Shown here one piece after another: positions 35,046 to 45,650 of a stretch of 64,000 nucleotides of DNA (positions are counted from its first letter, which is position 1; each line of letters opens with the position of its first letter). The position numbers and the translations under genes are program-made. The stretch covers positions 848,001-912,000 of the forward strand of contig NZ_JNLE01000003.1 of NCBI RefSeq assembly GCF_000702945.1. The letters are read 5' to 3'. The stretch comes from Clostridium sp. KNHs205 (lineage in GTDB: Bacteria > Bacillota > Clostridia > Lachnospirales > Lachnospiraceae). A model generated the notes under the pieces. The model saw only the letters and a list, made by a program, of their open reading frames with translations, did no database searches and had not been told where the DNA came from.

Positions 35046-37148
35046 ATGGAAATGATGAAAGAATTGCAAATAGAAGATTTGTTAACGGAAGAGTTTTTGT
35101 CTGAATACCGTAAGAGAGATAATCCAATGACAGGTATCGGTGAGTTCGTTTATTTGCGGACTTATGCCAGATACGTGGAGGAGAAAGGCCGTAGGGAAAA
35201 CTGGTTTGAGACTGTATACCGTACGGTACAGTATAATGTTATGCTGGGTATAGAATATAAAGTAAAGCATGGTATCCGGATAGATGTCACAGAAGAGAGA
35301 AAAGAGGCAGAAAGCTTTTTTGATCATCTTTTTTTCCTAAGAACCTTCCCTTCAGGCAGGACTCTTTATATGGGTGGTACAGAAATTGTGAAAGAATACC
35401 CGCTCTCCAACTATAATTGCTGTTTTACTACCATAGATCAACTAAAAGATTATACGGATGTATTTTACCTGCTGATGTTAGGCTGTGGAGTTGGTGTTCG
35501 GATTGAGAAGAAAGCAGCGGATAAAATGCCAGAGGTAAGAAACGTCCAATTGCTTGGCAGGTATGAAGAAGAGCTTCATAACCAGCTGACGAAGGAAGAA
35601 AGGGAGAATACGCTTCTTTCTCTTGAGGAGAACACAGCAGTCTTATTTATTGGTGACAGTAAAGAAGGCTGGTGCAAGGGACTGGAAATGTACTTTGAGC
35701 TTATCAGCCGTAAAGAATATAACAATATTCATAACATAATTATTGATTACAGCTATGTAAGACCGGAAGGCGAACGGCTTAAGCGTTTTGGCGGAAGAGC
35801 TTCGGGACATAAATCCTTAAAGAGGATGTTTGAGAAAATCAATAAAGTAATGGCAGAATCGGGTGGTAGGTTAAGAACAATCGATCTTTTGGATATTGCC
35901 ACTATTATCAGTGAGAATGTAGTCTCCGGCGGTGTTAGAAGAAGTGCGATGATGGTAATCTGCGAAGAGGATGATACAGAGGTTATAGAAGCGAAAAGGA
36001 ATTTATATAAAGTAATAGACGGACAGTGGATAGAAGATACAAAGATTTCTCATCGAAAAATGAGCAATAATTCTGTGCTCTATAACCGTGTTCCCGGTAA
36101 AGAGGAAATAAAGGCAATTCTTGATTCTATTCGTATTAATGGTGAACCGGGTTTTCTAAATAACAGGGAAGCAATCCGCCGGAAAGAAACCTTCCTGGGC
36201 TGCAATCCCTGTGGTGAAATTCTTCTGCGTTCCAAGCAGTGCTGTAATTTATCCACCAATAATTTATTAGCTTTTGTAAAGGAAGATAATACCCTGGATA
36301 TGGAAGGGCTGTTAGAAGTAATCAGGTTATCTGCCAGAGTTACTTTACGAATGACCCTGGTTGATGTCGAACTTCCGGAGTGGAATAAGGTTATGCAGGA
36401 AGACCGGATTGTAGGGGTCTCCTTAACGGGAATGATGGATATGATGAATCGAACCGGTATGGATTACAATGAATTAAGAAAACTGCTGGAAATCTTAAAG
36501 AAAGCGGTTCATGAGGAAGGGGAACGCTATTGCACGGAACTTGGAATAGAAAAACCTCAGTTGATGACAACCATCAAACCAGAAGGAACTCTGTCTAATC
36601 TGCCGGGGGTAAGTTCCGGGGTGCATTATGCTCATGCACCTTATTATATCAGGAGGGTCCGTATTTCAATAACTGATCCGTTATATAAGATGGTCGAACT
36701 TCTGGGGTGTTATCCGGTCTATAACGAAGTGGGTCAGACGGATGAGAACTGCACTGTTAAAGTCATCGAATTTCCTATGAAATCACCGGAAGGAAAAACA
36801 AAGTATCAGGTTGGTGCTATTGAACAGCTTAACCTTTATAAACTTACCATGGAAGCCTGGACGGATCATAATACCAGTATTACGGTTCATGTAAGAGAAG
36901 AAGAATGGGAGGAGGTTGGTGAGTGGCTTTCTGCTAACTTTGACAGCGTTGTAGGAATCACTTTTCTGCCGCTGATGGAAGAGACCTATCCACTTCTTCC
37001 CTATGAGTCCACCACAAAAGAAGACTACGAAAGACGTGTCAGCTTAAGCAGACCAATAGACTATTCCTTATTAAAAGCATTGGAAAATGCAGAAGAGAGC
37101 GAACTTTTGGAGGAAGACTGTGAAACCGGAGCCTGCCCGGTCAGGTAA
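35046..37148 (+). CDS. nrdJ: Adenosylcobalamin-dependent ribonucleoside-triphosphate reductase (class II)
   Basis: 700 aa. It makes dNTPs from NTPs with a B12-generated thiyl radical. It resembles the monomeric Lactobacillus leichmannii enzyme: YLRTYARY...GRRENW at the N-terminus, TFPSGRTLYMGGTE, GCGVGV, RFGGRASG, VSGGVRRSA, and NPCGEI with the radical Cys. The C-terminal CETGAC is the redox Cys pair (CxxxxC). The annotated start is ATG 35046; ATGs at 35052 and 35055 fit the weak GCAGG better and are equally possible. It is controlled by NrdR-like boxes and lies, unusually, between rpoC and rpsL. Confidence 0.93.
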   Translation: MEMMKELQIEDLLTEEFLSEYRKRDNPMTGIGEFVYLRTYARYVEEKGRRENWFETVYRTVQYNVMLGIEYKVKHGIRIDVTEERKEAESFFDHLFFLRTFPSGRTLYMGGTEIVKEYPLSNYNCCFTTIDQLKDYTDVFYLLMLGCGVGVRIEKKAADKMPEVRNVQLLGRYEEELHNQLTKEERENTLLSLEENTAVLFIGDSKEGWCKGLEMYFELISRKEYNNIHNIIIDYSYVRPEGERLKRFGGRASGHKSLKRMFEKINKVMAESGGRLRTIDLLDIATIISENVVSGGVRRSAMMVICEEDDTEVIEAKRNLYKVIDGQWIEDTKISHRKMSNNSVLYNRVPGKEEIKAILDSIRINGEPGFLNNREAIRRKETFLGCNPCGEILLRSKQCCNLSTNNLLAFVKEDNTLDMEGLLEVIRLSARVTLRMTLVDVELPEWNKVMQEDRIVGVSLTGMMDMMNRTGMDYNELRKLLEILKKAVHEEGERYCTELGIEKPQLMTTIKPEGTLSNLPGVSSGVHYAHAPYYIRRVRISITDPLYKMVELLGCYPVYNEVGQTDENCTVKVIEFPMKSPEGKTKYQVGAIEQLNLYKLTMEAWTDHNTSITVHVREEEWEEVGEWLSANFDSVVGITFLPLMEETYPLLPYESTTKEDYERRVSLSRPIDYSLLKALENAEESELLEEDCETGACPVR

Positions 37149-37280
37149 AAACAGAATTGTAAAAATTCCCATGGAGTATTGCGCACAAATACAAATTTTG
37201 CTATGATTATACAAACCCTTAGCTGTTTGGACGGCTATATCAGGATTTACCACTAATATGCAACAGGAGAGGATAATTGT

Positions 37281-37721
37281 ATGAAAAAAGTATTTGTCTA
37301 TTTAGCAATTCTGCATTTCTTTATAGGTATAGGAGCTATATTCGGAGGAACCATGGGTATGCTTTATCCGGATAATCCAATGGGTATATCCAATGACCTG
37401 CTGAAAGGTTCGCCATTTACCAATTATTTTTACCCAAGTCTTATATTATTTGCGGTAATAGGTCTTGGAAACGTACTGGCAGGCTTTGCAGTAAGACTTC
37501 ATTCAAAATATCAGGGTTATGTAAGTGGTGTATTCGGAGGTGCACTGGTAATCTGGATTGGGGTGCAGGTGATAATCATGGGAAGCGTACATCCCCTGCA
37601 TATCATCTACTTTATCCTCGGAGTGGCGACAGTATCAGGTGCAGCTGTCGTGTTATACAAAGAAAGGCTCTTTCCCATGAACATTTTAACAGCTGTTTTT
37701 GACAGCAGGACAAATAAATAA
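37281..37721 (+). CDS. Small membrane protein of unknown function
   Basis: 146 aa with four hydrophobic helices (about residues 5-27, 50-71, 77-101, 105-126) and short polar ends. There is no catalytic motif, and I do not recognise the family. It starts with ATG after AGGAGAGG. It lies 130 bp after nrdJ with no clear terminator between, so co-transcription is possible. It is upstream of and separate from the rpsL promoter. Confidence 0.6.
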   Translation: MKKVFVYLAILHFFIGIGAIFGGTMGMLYPDNPMGISNDLLKGSPFTNYFYPSLILFAVIGLGNVLAGFAVRLHSKYQGYVSGVFGGALVIWIGVQVIIMGSVHPLHIIYFILGVATVSGAAVVLYKERLFPMNILTAVFDSRTNK

Positions 37722-37862
37722 AATCCGGAAACTAAACAGTCATACAGTGGTGTATGAACATAAGAAGTTTTGGCTGTTCATTATGGAATCAAAATATAAG
37801 AGCTATTAATACTGGAAAAACATACCTGAAGAACTGTACAGCCTAAATTCATATTAAAACTA

Positions 37863-37891
37863 TTGACAAGTCCTCGAATTTAAAGTATAAT
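37863..37891 (+). promoter_or_regulatory. Promoter of the rpsL operon
   Basis: A perfect consensus: TTGACA (37863-37868), 17 bp, TATAAT (37886-37891). The start codon is 100 bp further. Confidence 0.93.
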
Positions 37892-37992
37892 CATTAAGCG
37901 CGATTTTATATTGCGTCAATGTTTATGTTTATTTTAAGCAAGAATGCAAGGCGGCCCAAAGTATTCATACAAAAATCAGGAGGTGAAAATTA

Positions 37993-38412
37993 ATGCCTAC
38001 ATTTAATCAATTAGTTAGAAAAGGTAGAAAGACGGTTGAGAAGAAATCTACTTCTCCTGCTCTTCAAAAAGGATTTAACTCCTTAAACAAGAAGTCTACT
38101 GATGTGTCCTCACCCCAGAAGAGAGGTGTTTGCACCGCGGTTAGAACAGCTACTCCTAAGAAGCCTAACTCAGCTCTTAGAAAAATTGCCAGAGTTCGTC
38201 TTTCTAACGGAATCGAAGTAACAAGCTATATCCCCGGTGAAGGCCACAACCTTCAGGAGCATAGTGTCGTTCTGATCAGAGGTGGAAGGGTTAAGGATTT
38301 ACCTGGTACCCGTTACCATATCGTCAGAGGTACACTTGATACAGCAGGTGTTGCTAAGAGAAGACAGGCTCGTTCCAAATATGGAGCAAAGAGACCTAAG
38401 CCAGCAAAATAA
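37993..38412 (+). CDS. rpsL: Ribosomal protein uS12
   Basis: 139 aa, full length. It has [20 protein letters not shown], with K56-K57 matching the E. coli K42-K43 pair where streptomycin resistance arises (wild type here), and [16 protein letters not shown] with the second resistance-determining lysine. It is involved in decoding. It starts with ATG after AGGAGG. It is first in rpsL-rpsG-fusA-tuf. Confidence 0.98.
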   Translation: MPTFNQLVRKGRKTVEKKSTSPALQKGFNSLNKKSTDVSSPQKRGVCTAVRTATPKKPNSALRKIARVRLSNGIEVTSYIPGEGHNLQEHSVVLIRGGRVKDLPGTRYHIVRGTLDTAGVAKRRQARSKYGAKRPKPAK

Positions 38413-38721
38413 TTAAGTTTTCCGCTAATCATTAAGTGCCGGATTAATTTTTATTTCAGATTAGGATAAAATAAGGGAGCCGCGTTTTATCACCCAAGAG
38501 GAAGAATGTTTCATCAGTGGTATAGATTTGAAAGATAAGTTAAACTGAGCGCGAACACAGTAAAAGAGTATAGGATTATTCCTATACTACCCTAACAGGG
38601 AATGTGAGTACCGATGATTTAAGTGAACTTATTTATGTAAAGCAGTGATAGCTGTTTTACTGGTCCGTGAAAAGAATAGTATATAACACGGGCAATAAGG
38701 ATTATTAAGGAGGGAAGAAAC
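38413..38721 (+). promoter_or_regulatory. rpsL-rpsG intergenic leader, structured
   Basis: 309 bp without a gene. Hairpins are AGTATAGGA/TCCTATACT (38567-38575, 38580-38588), CCC-TAACA-GGG just after, and AAAGCAG/CTGTTTT near 38640-38657. In E. coli this gap binds S7 for feedback; a similar role here is an inference. Confidence 0.4.
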
Positions 38722-39192
38722 GTGCCACGTAAAGGACATATACAAAAAAGAGATGTATTAGCAGATCCTATTTACAATAGTAAGATTGTAACTAAGCTTA
38801 TCAATAACATCATGTTAGACGGTAAGAGAGGAACTGCACAGAAGATTGTGTACGGAGCTTTCGCTAAGATAGCAGAGAAGTCTGGAAAAGAAGCTATCGA
38901 AGTATTTGAAGAAGCTATGAATAACATCATGCCGGTTCTTGAAGTAAAAGCAAGACGTATCGGCGGTGCTACTTATCAGGTACCAATCGAAGTTAGACCC
39001 GACAGAAGACAGGCATTAGCACTTCGTTGGTTAACACTCTACTCACGTAAAAGAGGAGAGAAGACCATGGAAGAAAAGTTAGCAAACGAGATTTTAGACG
39101 CTGCTGGCAATACCGGTTCTGCTGTTAAGAAGAAAGAAGATATGCATAAAATGGCAGACGCTAATAAGGCATTTGCGCATTATCGTTGGTAA
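38722..39192 (+). CDS. rpsG: Ribosomal protein uS7
   Basis: 156 aa. It has the N-terminal [33 protein letters not shown] (about residues 75-90) and the C-terminal [20 protein letters not shown], all typical. It is a primary binder of the 16S 3' domain and often the translational repressor of its operon. It starts with GTG after AAGGAGG. Confidence 0.98.
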   Translation: MPRKGHIQKRDVLADPIYNSKIVTKLINNIMLDGKRGTAQKIVYGAFAKIAEKSGKEAIEVFEEAMNNIMPVLEVKARRIGGATYQVPIEVRPDRRQALALRWLTLYSRKRGEKTMEEKLANEILDAAGNTGSAVKKKEDMHKMADANKAFAHYRW

Positions 39193-39327
39193 TCTTCTGG
39201 AATGGGTTGTGGCCTATGCCAGAACCCATACAGCATTAAATGCAGCAAACTATTATAGTTTGCTGTAAATAAATTATGTTCTGTGATTATAAAATCACAT
39301 GTGACTTTAAGATAAGGAGGAATTTCC

Positions 39328-41448
39328 TTGGCTGGAAGAGAATACCCGTTAGACAGAACCAGAAACATCGGTATCATGGCTCATATTGATGCCGGAAAGA
39401 CCACTCTTACTGAGCGTATCTTATATTATACCGGTGTTAATTATAAAATTGGTGATACTCACGAAGGAACTGCTACCATGGACTGGATGGAACAGGAGCA
39501 GGAAAGAGGTATCACAATTACTTCAGCCGCTACCACCTGTCACTGGACTCAGGAATTTGAGCACCAGAAATTAGCTGGCGCATTACCTCACCGTATCAAT
39601 ATCATTGATACGCCGGGACACGTTGACTTTACTGTAGAAGTAGAGCGTTCCTTACGTGTTCTTGATAGTGCCGTTGGTGTTTTTTGTGCTAAGGGCGGTG
39701 TTGAACCTCAGTCTGAAACAGTATGGCGTCAGGCTGATAAATATCAGGTACCCAGAATGGCTTTCGTTAATAAGATGGACATTTCTGGTGCTGATTTCTA
39801 CAATGTAATAAGCATGATTAAATCAAGACTTGGCAAGAATCCTGTTGCTATCCAGATACCTATCGGTAAAGAGGATGAGTTCAAGGGCATTATTGACCTG
39901 TTTGAAATGAAAGCTTATTTCTACAATGATGATAAGGGAGATGACATCAGTATCTCCGAAATACCTGCTGATTTATTAGAGCAGGCAGAAGAATACAGAG
40001 CAGCAATGATCGAATCCATTTGTGAGACCGATGATGTTCTGCTTGAGAAATTCTTAGAAGGCGAAGAGCCTTCAACAGTTGAATTAAAAGCTGCTTTAAG
40101 AAATGCTACTATCGCAACTACCATTATTCCTGTAACATGCGGTTCCGCATACAGAAATAAGGGTGTTCAGAAGTTACTGGATGCTGTTATCGAGTACTTG
40201 CCCGCTCCTACTGATGTCGCTGATATCAAAGGTGTTGATGAAGACGGTAACGAAGTTCACAGAAAATCTTCTGATGAAGAGCCTTTTGCAGCTCTTGCAT
40301 TCAAGATCATGGCTGATCCTTTCGTAGGTAAGCTTGCATTCTTCCGTGTATACTCCGGTACTTTAAATTCCGGTTCTTATGTACTTAACTCTACAAAGAA
40401 CAGGAAAGAGCGTGTTGGACGTATCCTTCAGATGCATGCTAACAAGAGAGAAGATCTGGAGAAAGTATATTCAGGAGATATCGCTGCTGCAGTTGGTTTA
40501 AAGGGCACCACAACCGGTGACACTATCTGTGACGAGAAATTCCCTGTTATCCTTGAATCCATGGAATTCCCTGAACCTGTTATCGAGGTTTCTATCGAGC
40601 CTAAGACAAAAGCAGGACAGGATAAGATGGGTGAGTCTTTAGCGAAATTAGCAGAAGAGGATCCTACTTTCAGAACTTACACCAATGAAGAAACCGGTCA
40701 GACAATTATCGCCGGTATGGGTGAGCTCCATCTTGAAATTATCGTAGACAGACTTCTTCGTGAATTTAAGGTAGAGGCTAATGTTGGTGCACCTCAGGTT
40801 GCTTACAAAGAAACCTTTACAAAATCTGTTGAAGTTGACTCTAAATATGCAAAGCAGTCCGGTGGACGTGGACAGTACGGTCACTGTAAGGTTCGTTTCG
40901 AGCCTATGGATGCTAATGCAGAAAAGACTTTCGAATTCGTATCTACCGTTGTTGGTGGTGCTATTCCTAAAGAATACATCCCTGCAGTTGGTGCTGGTAT
41001 AGAAGAAGCTTCCAAAGCTGGTATCCTTGGAGGATATCCTGTGCTTGGTATTAAGGCTACCGTTTATGACGGTTCCTACCATGAAGTAGACTCCAACGAA
41101 ATGGCATTTAAGATTGCCGGATCTATGGCGTTTAAAGATGCGATGCACAAAGCAGGCGCTGTTTTATTAGAGCCTATCATGAGAGTTGAAGTAACAGTTC
41201 CCGATGAATATATGGGTGATGTTATCGGTGATATCAGTTCACGTCGTGGACGTATCGAAGGTTCTGAAGATATCAACGGTACAAAGCTTATCAGAGGATT
41301 CGTTCCCCTCTCAGAAATGTTTGGTTATTCCACTTCCCTTCGTTCCAGAACTCAGGGCCGTGGTGCTTACTCCATGTTCTTCTCCAACTATGAGCCCGTT
41401 CCTAAGAATGTTCAGGAAAAGGTTCTTGCAGCAAAAGGAAAGAACTAA
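39328..41448 (+). CDS. fusA: Elongation factor G
   Basis: 706 aa, a five-domain translocation GTPase. G1 is AHIDAGKTT (residues 17-25), switch I contains the RGITI threonine, G3 is DTPGH and G4 is NKMD. It contains the usual GGRGQYGH of domain IV and RGRIEGSED of domain V. It starts with TTG after AAGGAGG. It lies between rpsG and tuf. Confidence 0.98.
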   Translation: MAGREYPLDRTRNIGIMAHIDAGKTTLTERILYYTGVNYKIGDTHEGTATMDWMEQEQERGITITSAATTCHWTQEFEHQKLAGALPHRINIIDTPGHVDFTVEVERSLRVLDSAVGVFCAKGGVEPQSETVWRQADKYQVPRMAFVNKMDISGADFYNVISMIKSRLGKNPVAIQIPIGKEDEFKGIIDLFEMKAYFYNDDKGDDISISEIPADLLEQAEEYRAAMIESICETDDVLLEKFLEGEEPSTVELKAALRNATIATTIIPVTCGSAYRNKGVQKLLDAVIEYLPAPTDVADIKGVDEDGNEVHRKSSDEEPFAALAFKIMADPFVGKLAFFRVYSGTLNSGSYVLNSTKNRKERVGRILQMHANKREDLEKVYSGDIAAAVGLKGTTTGDTICDEKFPVILESMEFPEPVIEVSIEPKTKAGQDKMGESLAKLAEEDPTFRTYTNEETGQTIIAGMGELHLEIIVDRLLREFKVEANVGAPQVAYKETFTKSVEVDSKYAKQSGGRGQYGHCKVRFEPMDANAEKTFEFVSTVVGGAIPKEYIPAVGAGIEEASKAGILGGYPVLGIKATVYDGSYHEVDSNEMAFKIAGSMAFKDAMHKAGAVLLEPIMRVEVTVPDEYMGDVIGDISSRRGRIEGSEDINGTKLIRGFVPLSEMFGYSTSLRSRTQGRGAYSMFFSNYEPVPKNVQEKVLAAKGKN

Positions 41449-41624
41449 TCCACAAATATACGTGGAATCATTAATTATGCTTGAAAATATTTCTAAACTG
41501 AAATATAATAAAGCTATGAGCTCAAAATCAAATGCCCGCAGATAATGACTTTGAGTCTTTTCTGCAGGCGATAAAAAAAGTATGTGCACAAAGATGCATT
41601 TATTTAAAGGAGGACGTTACAAAA

Positions 41625-42818
41625 ATGGCTAAAGCTAAATTTGAAAGAAACAAACCCCATTGTAATATCGGTACCATCGGACACGTTGACCATGGTAAAA
41701 CTACTTTAACAGCAGCTATCACTAAAACTCTTCATGAGAGATTAGGTACTGGTCAGGCTGTAGCTTTCGATCAGATCGATAAAGCTCCCGAAGAAAGAGA
41801 AAGAGGTATCACAATCTCTACAGCTCACGTTGAGTATGAGTCAAAAGCTAGACATTACGCTCACGTTGACTGCCCTGGACATGCCGATTATGTAAAGAAC
41901 ATGATCACTGGTGCTGCTCAGATGGACGGCGCTATCCTTGTTGTTGCTGCTACTGATGGTGTTATGGCTCAGACTAAAGAGCACATCCTGTTATCCCGTC
42001 AGGTAGGTGTTCCTTACATCGTAGTATTTATGAACAAGTGTGATATGGTTGATGATCCTGAATTACTTGAATTAGTAGAGATGGAAATCAGAGACCTGTT
42101 AACAGAGTATGAGTTCCCCGGCGATGATACACCTATCATCCAGGGTTCTGCTTTAAAGGCTCTTGAAGATCCTTCTTGCCCTTGGGGAGATAAGATCCTT
42201 GAGTTATTTGATGCTGTTGATAGCTGGATTCCCGATCCTCAGAGAGAGACAGATAAGCCTTTCTTAATGCCTATCGAGGACGTTTTCTCCATCACAGGAC
42301 GTGGTACAGTTGCTACAGGCCGTGTTGAGCGTGGTGTTCTTCACGTATCTGAAGAAGTTGAAATCGTTGGTATCAAAGAAGAGACACGTAAAGTTGTTGT
42401 TACTGGTATCGAAATGTTCAGAAAGCTTCTTGATGAGGCTCAGGCTGGAGATAACATCGGAGCACTTCTTCGTGGTGTTCAGAGAACTGAAATCGAAAGA
42501 GGACAGGTTCTTTGCAAACCCGGCTCAATCAAATGCCACAAGAAATTCACAGCTCAGGTTTACGTTTTAACAAAAGATGAAGGTGGACGCCATACTCCTT
42601 TCTTCAACAACTACAGACCTCAGTTCTACTTCAGAACAACTGACGTAACTGGTGTTTGCAACCTTCCTGATGGTGTTGAAATGTGTATGCCTGGCGACAA
42701 TATCGAAATGAGCATCGAGTTAATCCATCCTATCGCTATGGAGCAAGGTTTAGGCTTCGCTATCCGTGAAGGTGGACGTACTGTAGGTTCTGGTAAAGTT
42801 GCTACTATCGTTCAGTAA
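41625..42818 (+). CDS. tuf: Elongation factor Tu
   Basis: 397 aa. It delivers aminoacyl-tRNA to the ribosome. G1 is GHVDHGKTT (19-27), switch I contains [11 protein letters not shown]3 is DCPGHADY and G4 is NKCD. The start is the ATG at 41625 after AAAGGAGG (41606-41613); an in-frame start 31 codons upstream lies in the intergenic region and is not used. A strong terminator ends the operon. Confidence 0.98.
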   Translation: MAKAKFERNKPHCNIGTIGHVDHGKTTLTAAITKTLHERLGTGQAVAFDQIDKAPEERERGITISTAHVEYESKARHYAHVDCPGHADYVKNMITGAAQMDGAILVVAATDGVMAQTKEHILLSRQVGVPYIVVFMNKCDMVDDPELLELVEMEIRDLLTEYEFPGDDTPIIQGSALKALEDPSCPWGDKILELFDAVDSWIPDPQRETDKPFLMPIEDVFSITGRGTVATGRVERGVLHVSEEVEIVGIKEETRKVVVTGIEMFRKLLDEAQAGDNIGALLRGVQRTEIERGQVLCKPGSIKCHKKFTAQVYVLTKDEGGRHTPFFNNYRPQFYFRTTDVTGVCNLPDGVEMCMPGDNIEMSIELIHPIAMEQGLGFAIREGGRTVGSGKVATIVQ

Positions 42819-42832
42819 TTAAAATAAATATT

Positions 42833-42870
42833 ACCCCAAGTCTTTATTTATAAGGACTTGGGGTTTTTTT
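42833..42870 (+). terminator. Terminator of the rpsL-tuf operon
   Basis: ACCCCAAGTC (42833-42842) pairs with GACTTGGGGT (42855-42864), followed by seven T residues. Confidence 0.95.
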
Positions 42871-42947
42871 ATTACCATTAAATATAAACTATGAGCTAAG
42901 TCAGATACGTTTATGTAAGTAGCAAAAGTAATTTCTTTGATATGGAA

Positions 42948-43919
42948 CTACAGTCCAAATCCCCTTCGGAATGCACTGGGTGTAATTTCGTGGACTGCTT
43001 TGAATGCTGCTGTGAACTTCGCCGGATTTTCATAACCGCAGAGCGTTGCAATATTTTTAATACTCAGCTCGTCATAGGCTAGCAGCTGCATAGCCCGCTT
43101 CATAACGGCTTCACGAATATAGGCATAGAGAGGTTTGCCATACAGACCTTTGAAGGCGATTCTCAATTTGCTTTCGCCCATTTCGGCAAGCTGGCAAAGT
43201 GTCTCCGTACTTGGTGTATTCAGTGGGTCTTTATCAATCAGCTCCCGTACACGATGGAGCTTCTGCTCGTTTTCCCAGGTGACATAGTGGCGGCGAGGTT
43301 TTATACGGTTTTCCTGGGAGAGCGCGTGTGCGAACAGGCATAGGAGTTCACCTGCTTTCCATAAATAAGCAGGCTGCGGAAGCCTGTTTCCCCGCACTCC
43401 CCAGCGAAGCTGCTCCATCACAAGCATTACAATAGGCGTATCCACATGCTGAGGCAGCCAATAACGGGCGTCTGAAACCCGGATCGGGTAGGTTATATTA
43501 TTTGCCTGAAGAAAGGTCTCAATCCAGGAATCAAAGATTAGCAAACTGGTAAAGCAGACAGGCTCACCCGGTGTAATGTTGAGTCGAAGCGGCTTGCCAT
43601 TGCAGATAATCAGCTGCGTAGATGGGGAAAGTTGCCGGGAGGGTACTCCCTGCCGTGTGAAGCTGAGGCTGCCATTATCAACACAAAAGACCCACAAGCA
43701 GGGCTTTTCCGTATGCATGGTATACTCAATCTGATCTTTGGCGGTGAACCAGGCGCTGGCGACATGCAGCCCCTCTACGGGAGTCACCTGGGTAATCCAC
43801 CCGTTATCCCAAATATCCGGGATATCATAATAGGAATATATTCCGTTTTGGCTCGTTTTAAACCCAAGGTGCTCTGCCATTGCACCCCAGCCCAAAGCAT
43901 AATCATTAGTGTGCTGCAT
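42948..43919 (-). CDS. AraC-family transcriptional regulator
   Basis: 323 aa. The C-terminal double helix-turn-helix (about residues 225-320) has ATLCGYENPAKFTAAFK and TPSAFRRGFG. The N-terminal sensing half is cupin-like and not closely recognisable. It starts with ATG (43919 on the minus strand) after GGAGGGA. It is divergent from a siderophore-binding lipoprotein, a setting typical of YbtA-like regulators that sense ferric siderophores and activate uptake genes. That link is inferred. Confidence 0.9.
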   Translation of the reverse strand: MQHTNDYALGWGAMAEHLGFKTSQNGIYSYYDIPDIWDNGWITQVTPVEGLHVASAWFTAKDQIEYTMHTEKPCLWVFCVDNGSLSFTRQGVPSRQLSPSTQLIICNGKPLRLNITPGEPVCFTSLLIFDSWIETFLQANNITYPIRVSDARYWLPQHVDTPIVMLVMEQLRWGVRGNRLPQPAYLWKAGELLCLFAHALSQENRIKPRRHYVTWENEQKLHRVRELIDKDPLNTPSTETLCQLAEMGESKLRIAFKGLYGKPLYAYIREAVMKRAMQLLAYDELSIKNIATLCGYENPAKFTAAFKAVHEITPSAFRRGFGL

Positions 43920-44124
43920 TTATTCCCTCCTTTTTTAACCTATCTGATGCAATAGTATACTTCAAAGCTTAGTATTTTACAATCCAAAACTAATCCAAAA
44001 TGTGATGTGTATAATCCGAAATAAATATGACAAGAGAGTATTTTACACACTGAAAGTCATATAATTCGGCCTTCTCCAAATTATTGTCTAAAGGGTAAGT
44101 TAACACTTCCCGTCTATCTTGTTC

Positions 44125-44179
44125 TTGACAGTTAATACTCCACACCGTAAAATAGCAATTGAGTTAGAAGAGTCTAACT
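44125..44179 (+). promoter_or_regulatory. Promoter and inverted repeat before siderophore-binding gene
   Basis: TTGACA (44125-44130), 17 bp and TAAAAT (44148-44153), followed by AGTTAGA (44162-44168) and TCTAACT (44173-44179), a perfect 7-bp inverted repeat that may be an operator. The remainder of 43920-44231 is promoter space for the two divergent genes. Confidence 0.65.
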
Positions 44180-44231
44180 TAACGGCAGCGCGCGCCTGAT
44201 CAATATAATATACCTGTCAAGGAGAATTAAC

Positions 44232-45254
44232 ATGAGGATAATTATGAAAAAGATAATGCCAATTATTTTGTCTCTTGCCATTGTACTTACGTTTTCAGCC
44301 TGCACAAGTAGTAAGTCCGAGACACCAGCTGATTCTGAATTAACAGCAGAGTCTGAAGTAATATCGGAGCCTGAAGTAACATCGGAGTCTGAGATATCGG
44401 CAGAGTCTTCCGAAGAAAGTGGTACCCGCGTAGTTAATACAGTAATGGGCGATATTGAAATTCCTGCCAATCCACAGCGGGTTGTTGTTAACTGGTATAT
44501 CGGAGATACGCTGGCGACAGGCCTCAATATAGTGGGATACTATGGCTGGATGCAAAAAACAATGCCTTTCTATGATCAGATGATGGCGTCAACAAAGATT
44601 GAGAATTGGGAACAGGAAGAGGTCATGGCACTGGAGCCGGATCTGATCATTACATATAGTAAAGAGGATTATGAAACCTTTAGCCAAGTGGCCCCTGTGC
44701 TTGTTATTGAGGAGAGTATTAAATCTCCTGAACGCACGAGAATCATTGGCGAAGCCACCGGAACCCTTGAGAGAGCAGAAAAAACGATTACTGCATTTGA
44801 AACAAAGCTAAAGAATGCAAAAGAAATATTTAATACCGAGGCGTTTAAAGGTAAAACCTTCAGTATTCTGGAGGACTGGGGTTCTTCCGGCGAGTGGGCC
44901 GGGCTCTCTTATGAAACCGGGTCAAGAGGCGGGACACTCTTATACACATACCTTGAACAGCAGTATCCGGATAAACTGAGGGAATTAATCGAGACCTCCG
45001 GCAACGGAAGAGGAACCATCAGCTACGAGGTTGCCCATGAATATTTTGGTGATTATATTATCTGGTGCCGTCAGGAAGGTACTGAATCAGAATATGCACA
45101 ATCTGATATCTGGAAGAGTATTCCTGCTGTGGCGGATGGACATGTCTTGGAAATCCCCGGTGAATACCAAGGTTTGTTCTACTTTGATGATGTACTGAGC
45201 CTTGAAGCTCAGCTCGACTATTTGGTGGAAGCCCTCAATACCCTGGTGGATTAA
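44232..45254 (+). CDS. Siderophore/iron ABC transporter substrate-binding lipoprotein
   Basis: 340 aa. A lipoprotein signal ends in FSAC (C24), followed by a repetitive Ser/Glu linker (about residues 27-63). Then comes a FhuD/FepB-type class III binding domain: NPQRVVV, EEVMALEPDLIITY, a long central helix and AVADGHVLEIPGE. It captures ferric siderophore outside the cell for an ABC importer. It starts with ATG after AGGAG (44219-44223). No permease or ATPase gene is adjacent, so the rest of the importer must be elsewhere. The AraC gene upstream and divergent probably controls it. Confidence 0.9.
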   Translation: MRIIMKKIMPIILSLAIVLTFSACTSSKSETPADSELTAESEVISEPEVTSESEISAESSEESGTRVVNTVMGDIEIPANPQRVVVNWYIGDTLATGLNIVGYYGWMQKTMPFYDQMMASTKIENWEQEEVMALEPDLIITYSKEDYETFSQVAPVLVIEESIKSPERTRIIGEATGTLERAEKTITAFETKLKNAKEIFNTEAFKGKTFSILEDWGSSGEWAGLSYETGSRGGTLLYTYLEQQYPDKLRELIETSGNGRGTISYEVAHEYFGDYIIWCRQEGTESEYAQSDIWKSIPAVADGHVLEIPGEYQGLFYFDDVLSLEAQLDYLVEALNTLVD

Positions 45255-45422
45255 CCGGATTTCGTTCTGAGAGCTCCCAAATTGGTATTCTATATAGCAT
45301 ATATAAACACAACAGTGCTTGCCTGTGCACCTCAAATTACTTTTGATTTCAAAATATACCAGAAATAACAGCCTGATACCGGAGTTTGGGATACACACCT
45401 TTTTACGGAATAATAATTGACT

Positions 45423-45456
45423 GGAGCAGTATACAATAGGATATGTATACTGCTCC
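45423..45456. terminator. Long hairpin between convergent genes
   Basis: A perfect 12-bp stem, GGAGCAGTATAC (45423-45434) with GTATACTGCTCC (45445-45456). Only TTAT follows, so termination efficiency is unclear. It could serve the gene ending at 45254. The rest of 45255-45650 shows no gene. Confidence 0.55.
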
Positions 45457-45650
45457 TTATGTCGTTAACTGTGTTAAAGCTGATATTAATTTACTGCATC
45501 CTTTTATCTCCTACCCTGCACATAAATACATTCTTACACAATTACACTTCGAGTTGAAATCCTTAGACCCTGTATTGACAAAAGTATATCTATAGTTCAT
45601 TATGAGGCATTACCATAATGGAATTTAGTTTTAATGGAATTTAATTACTA

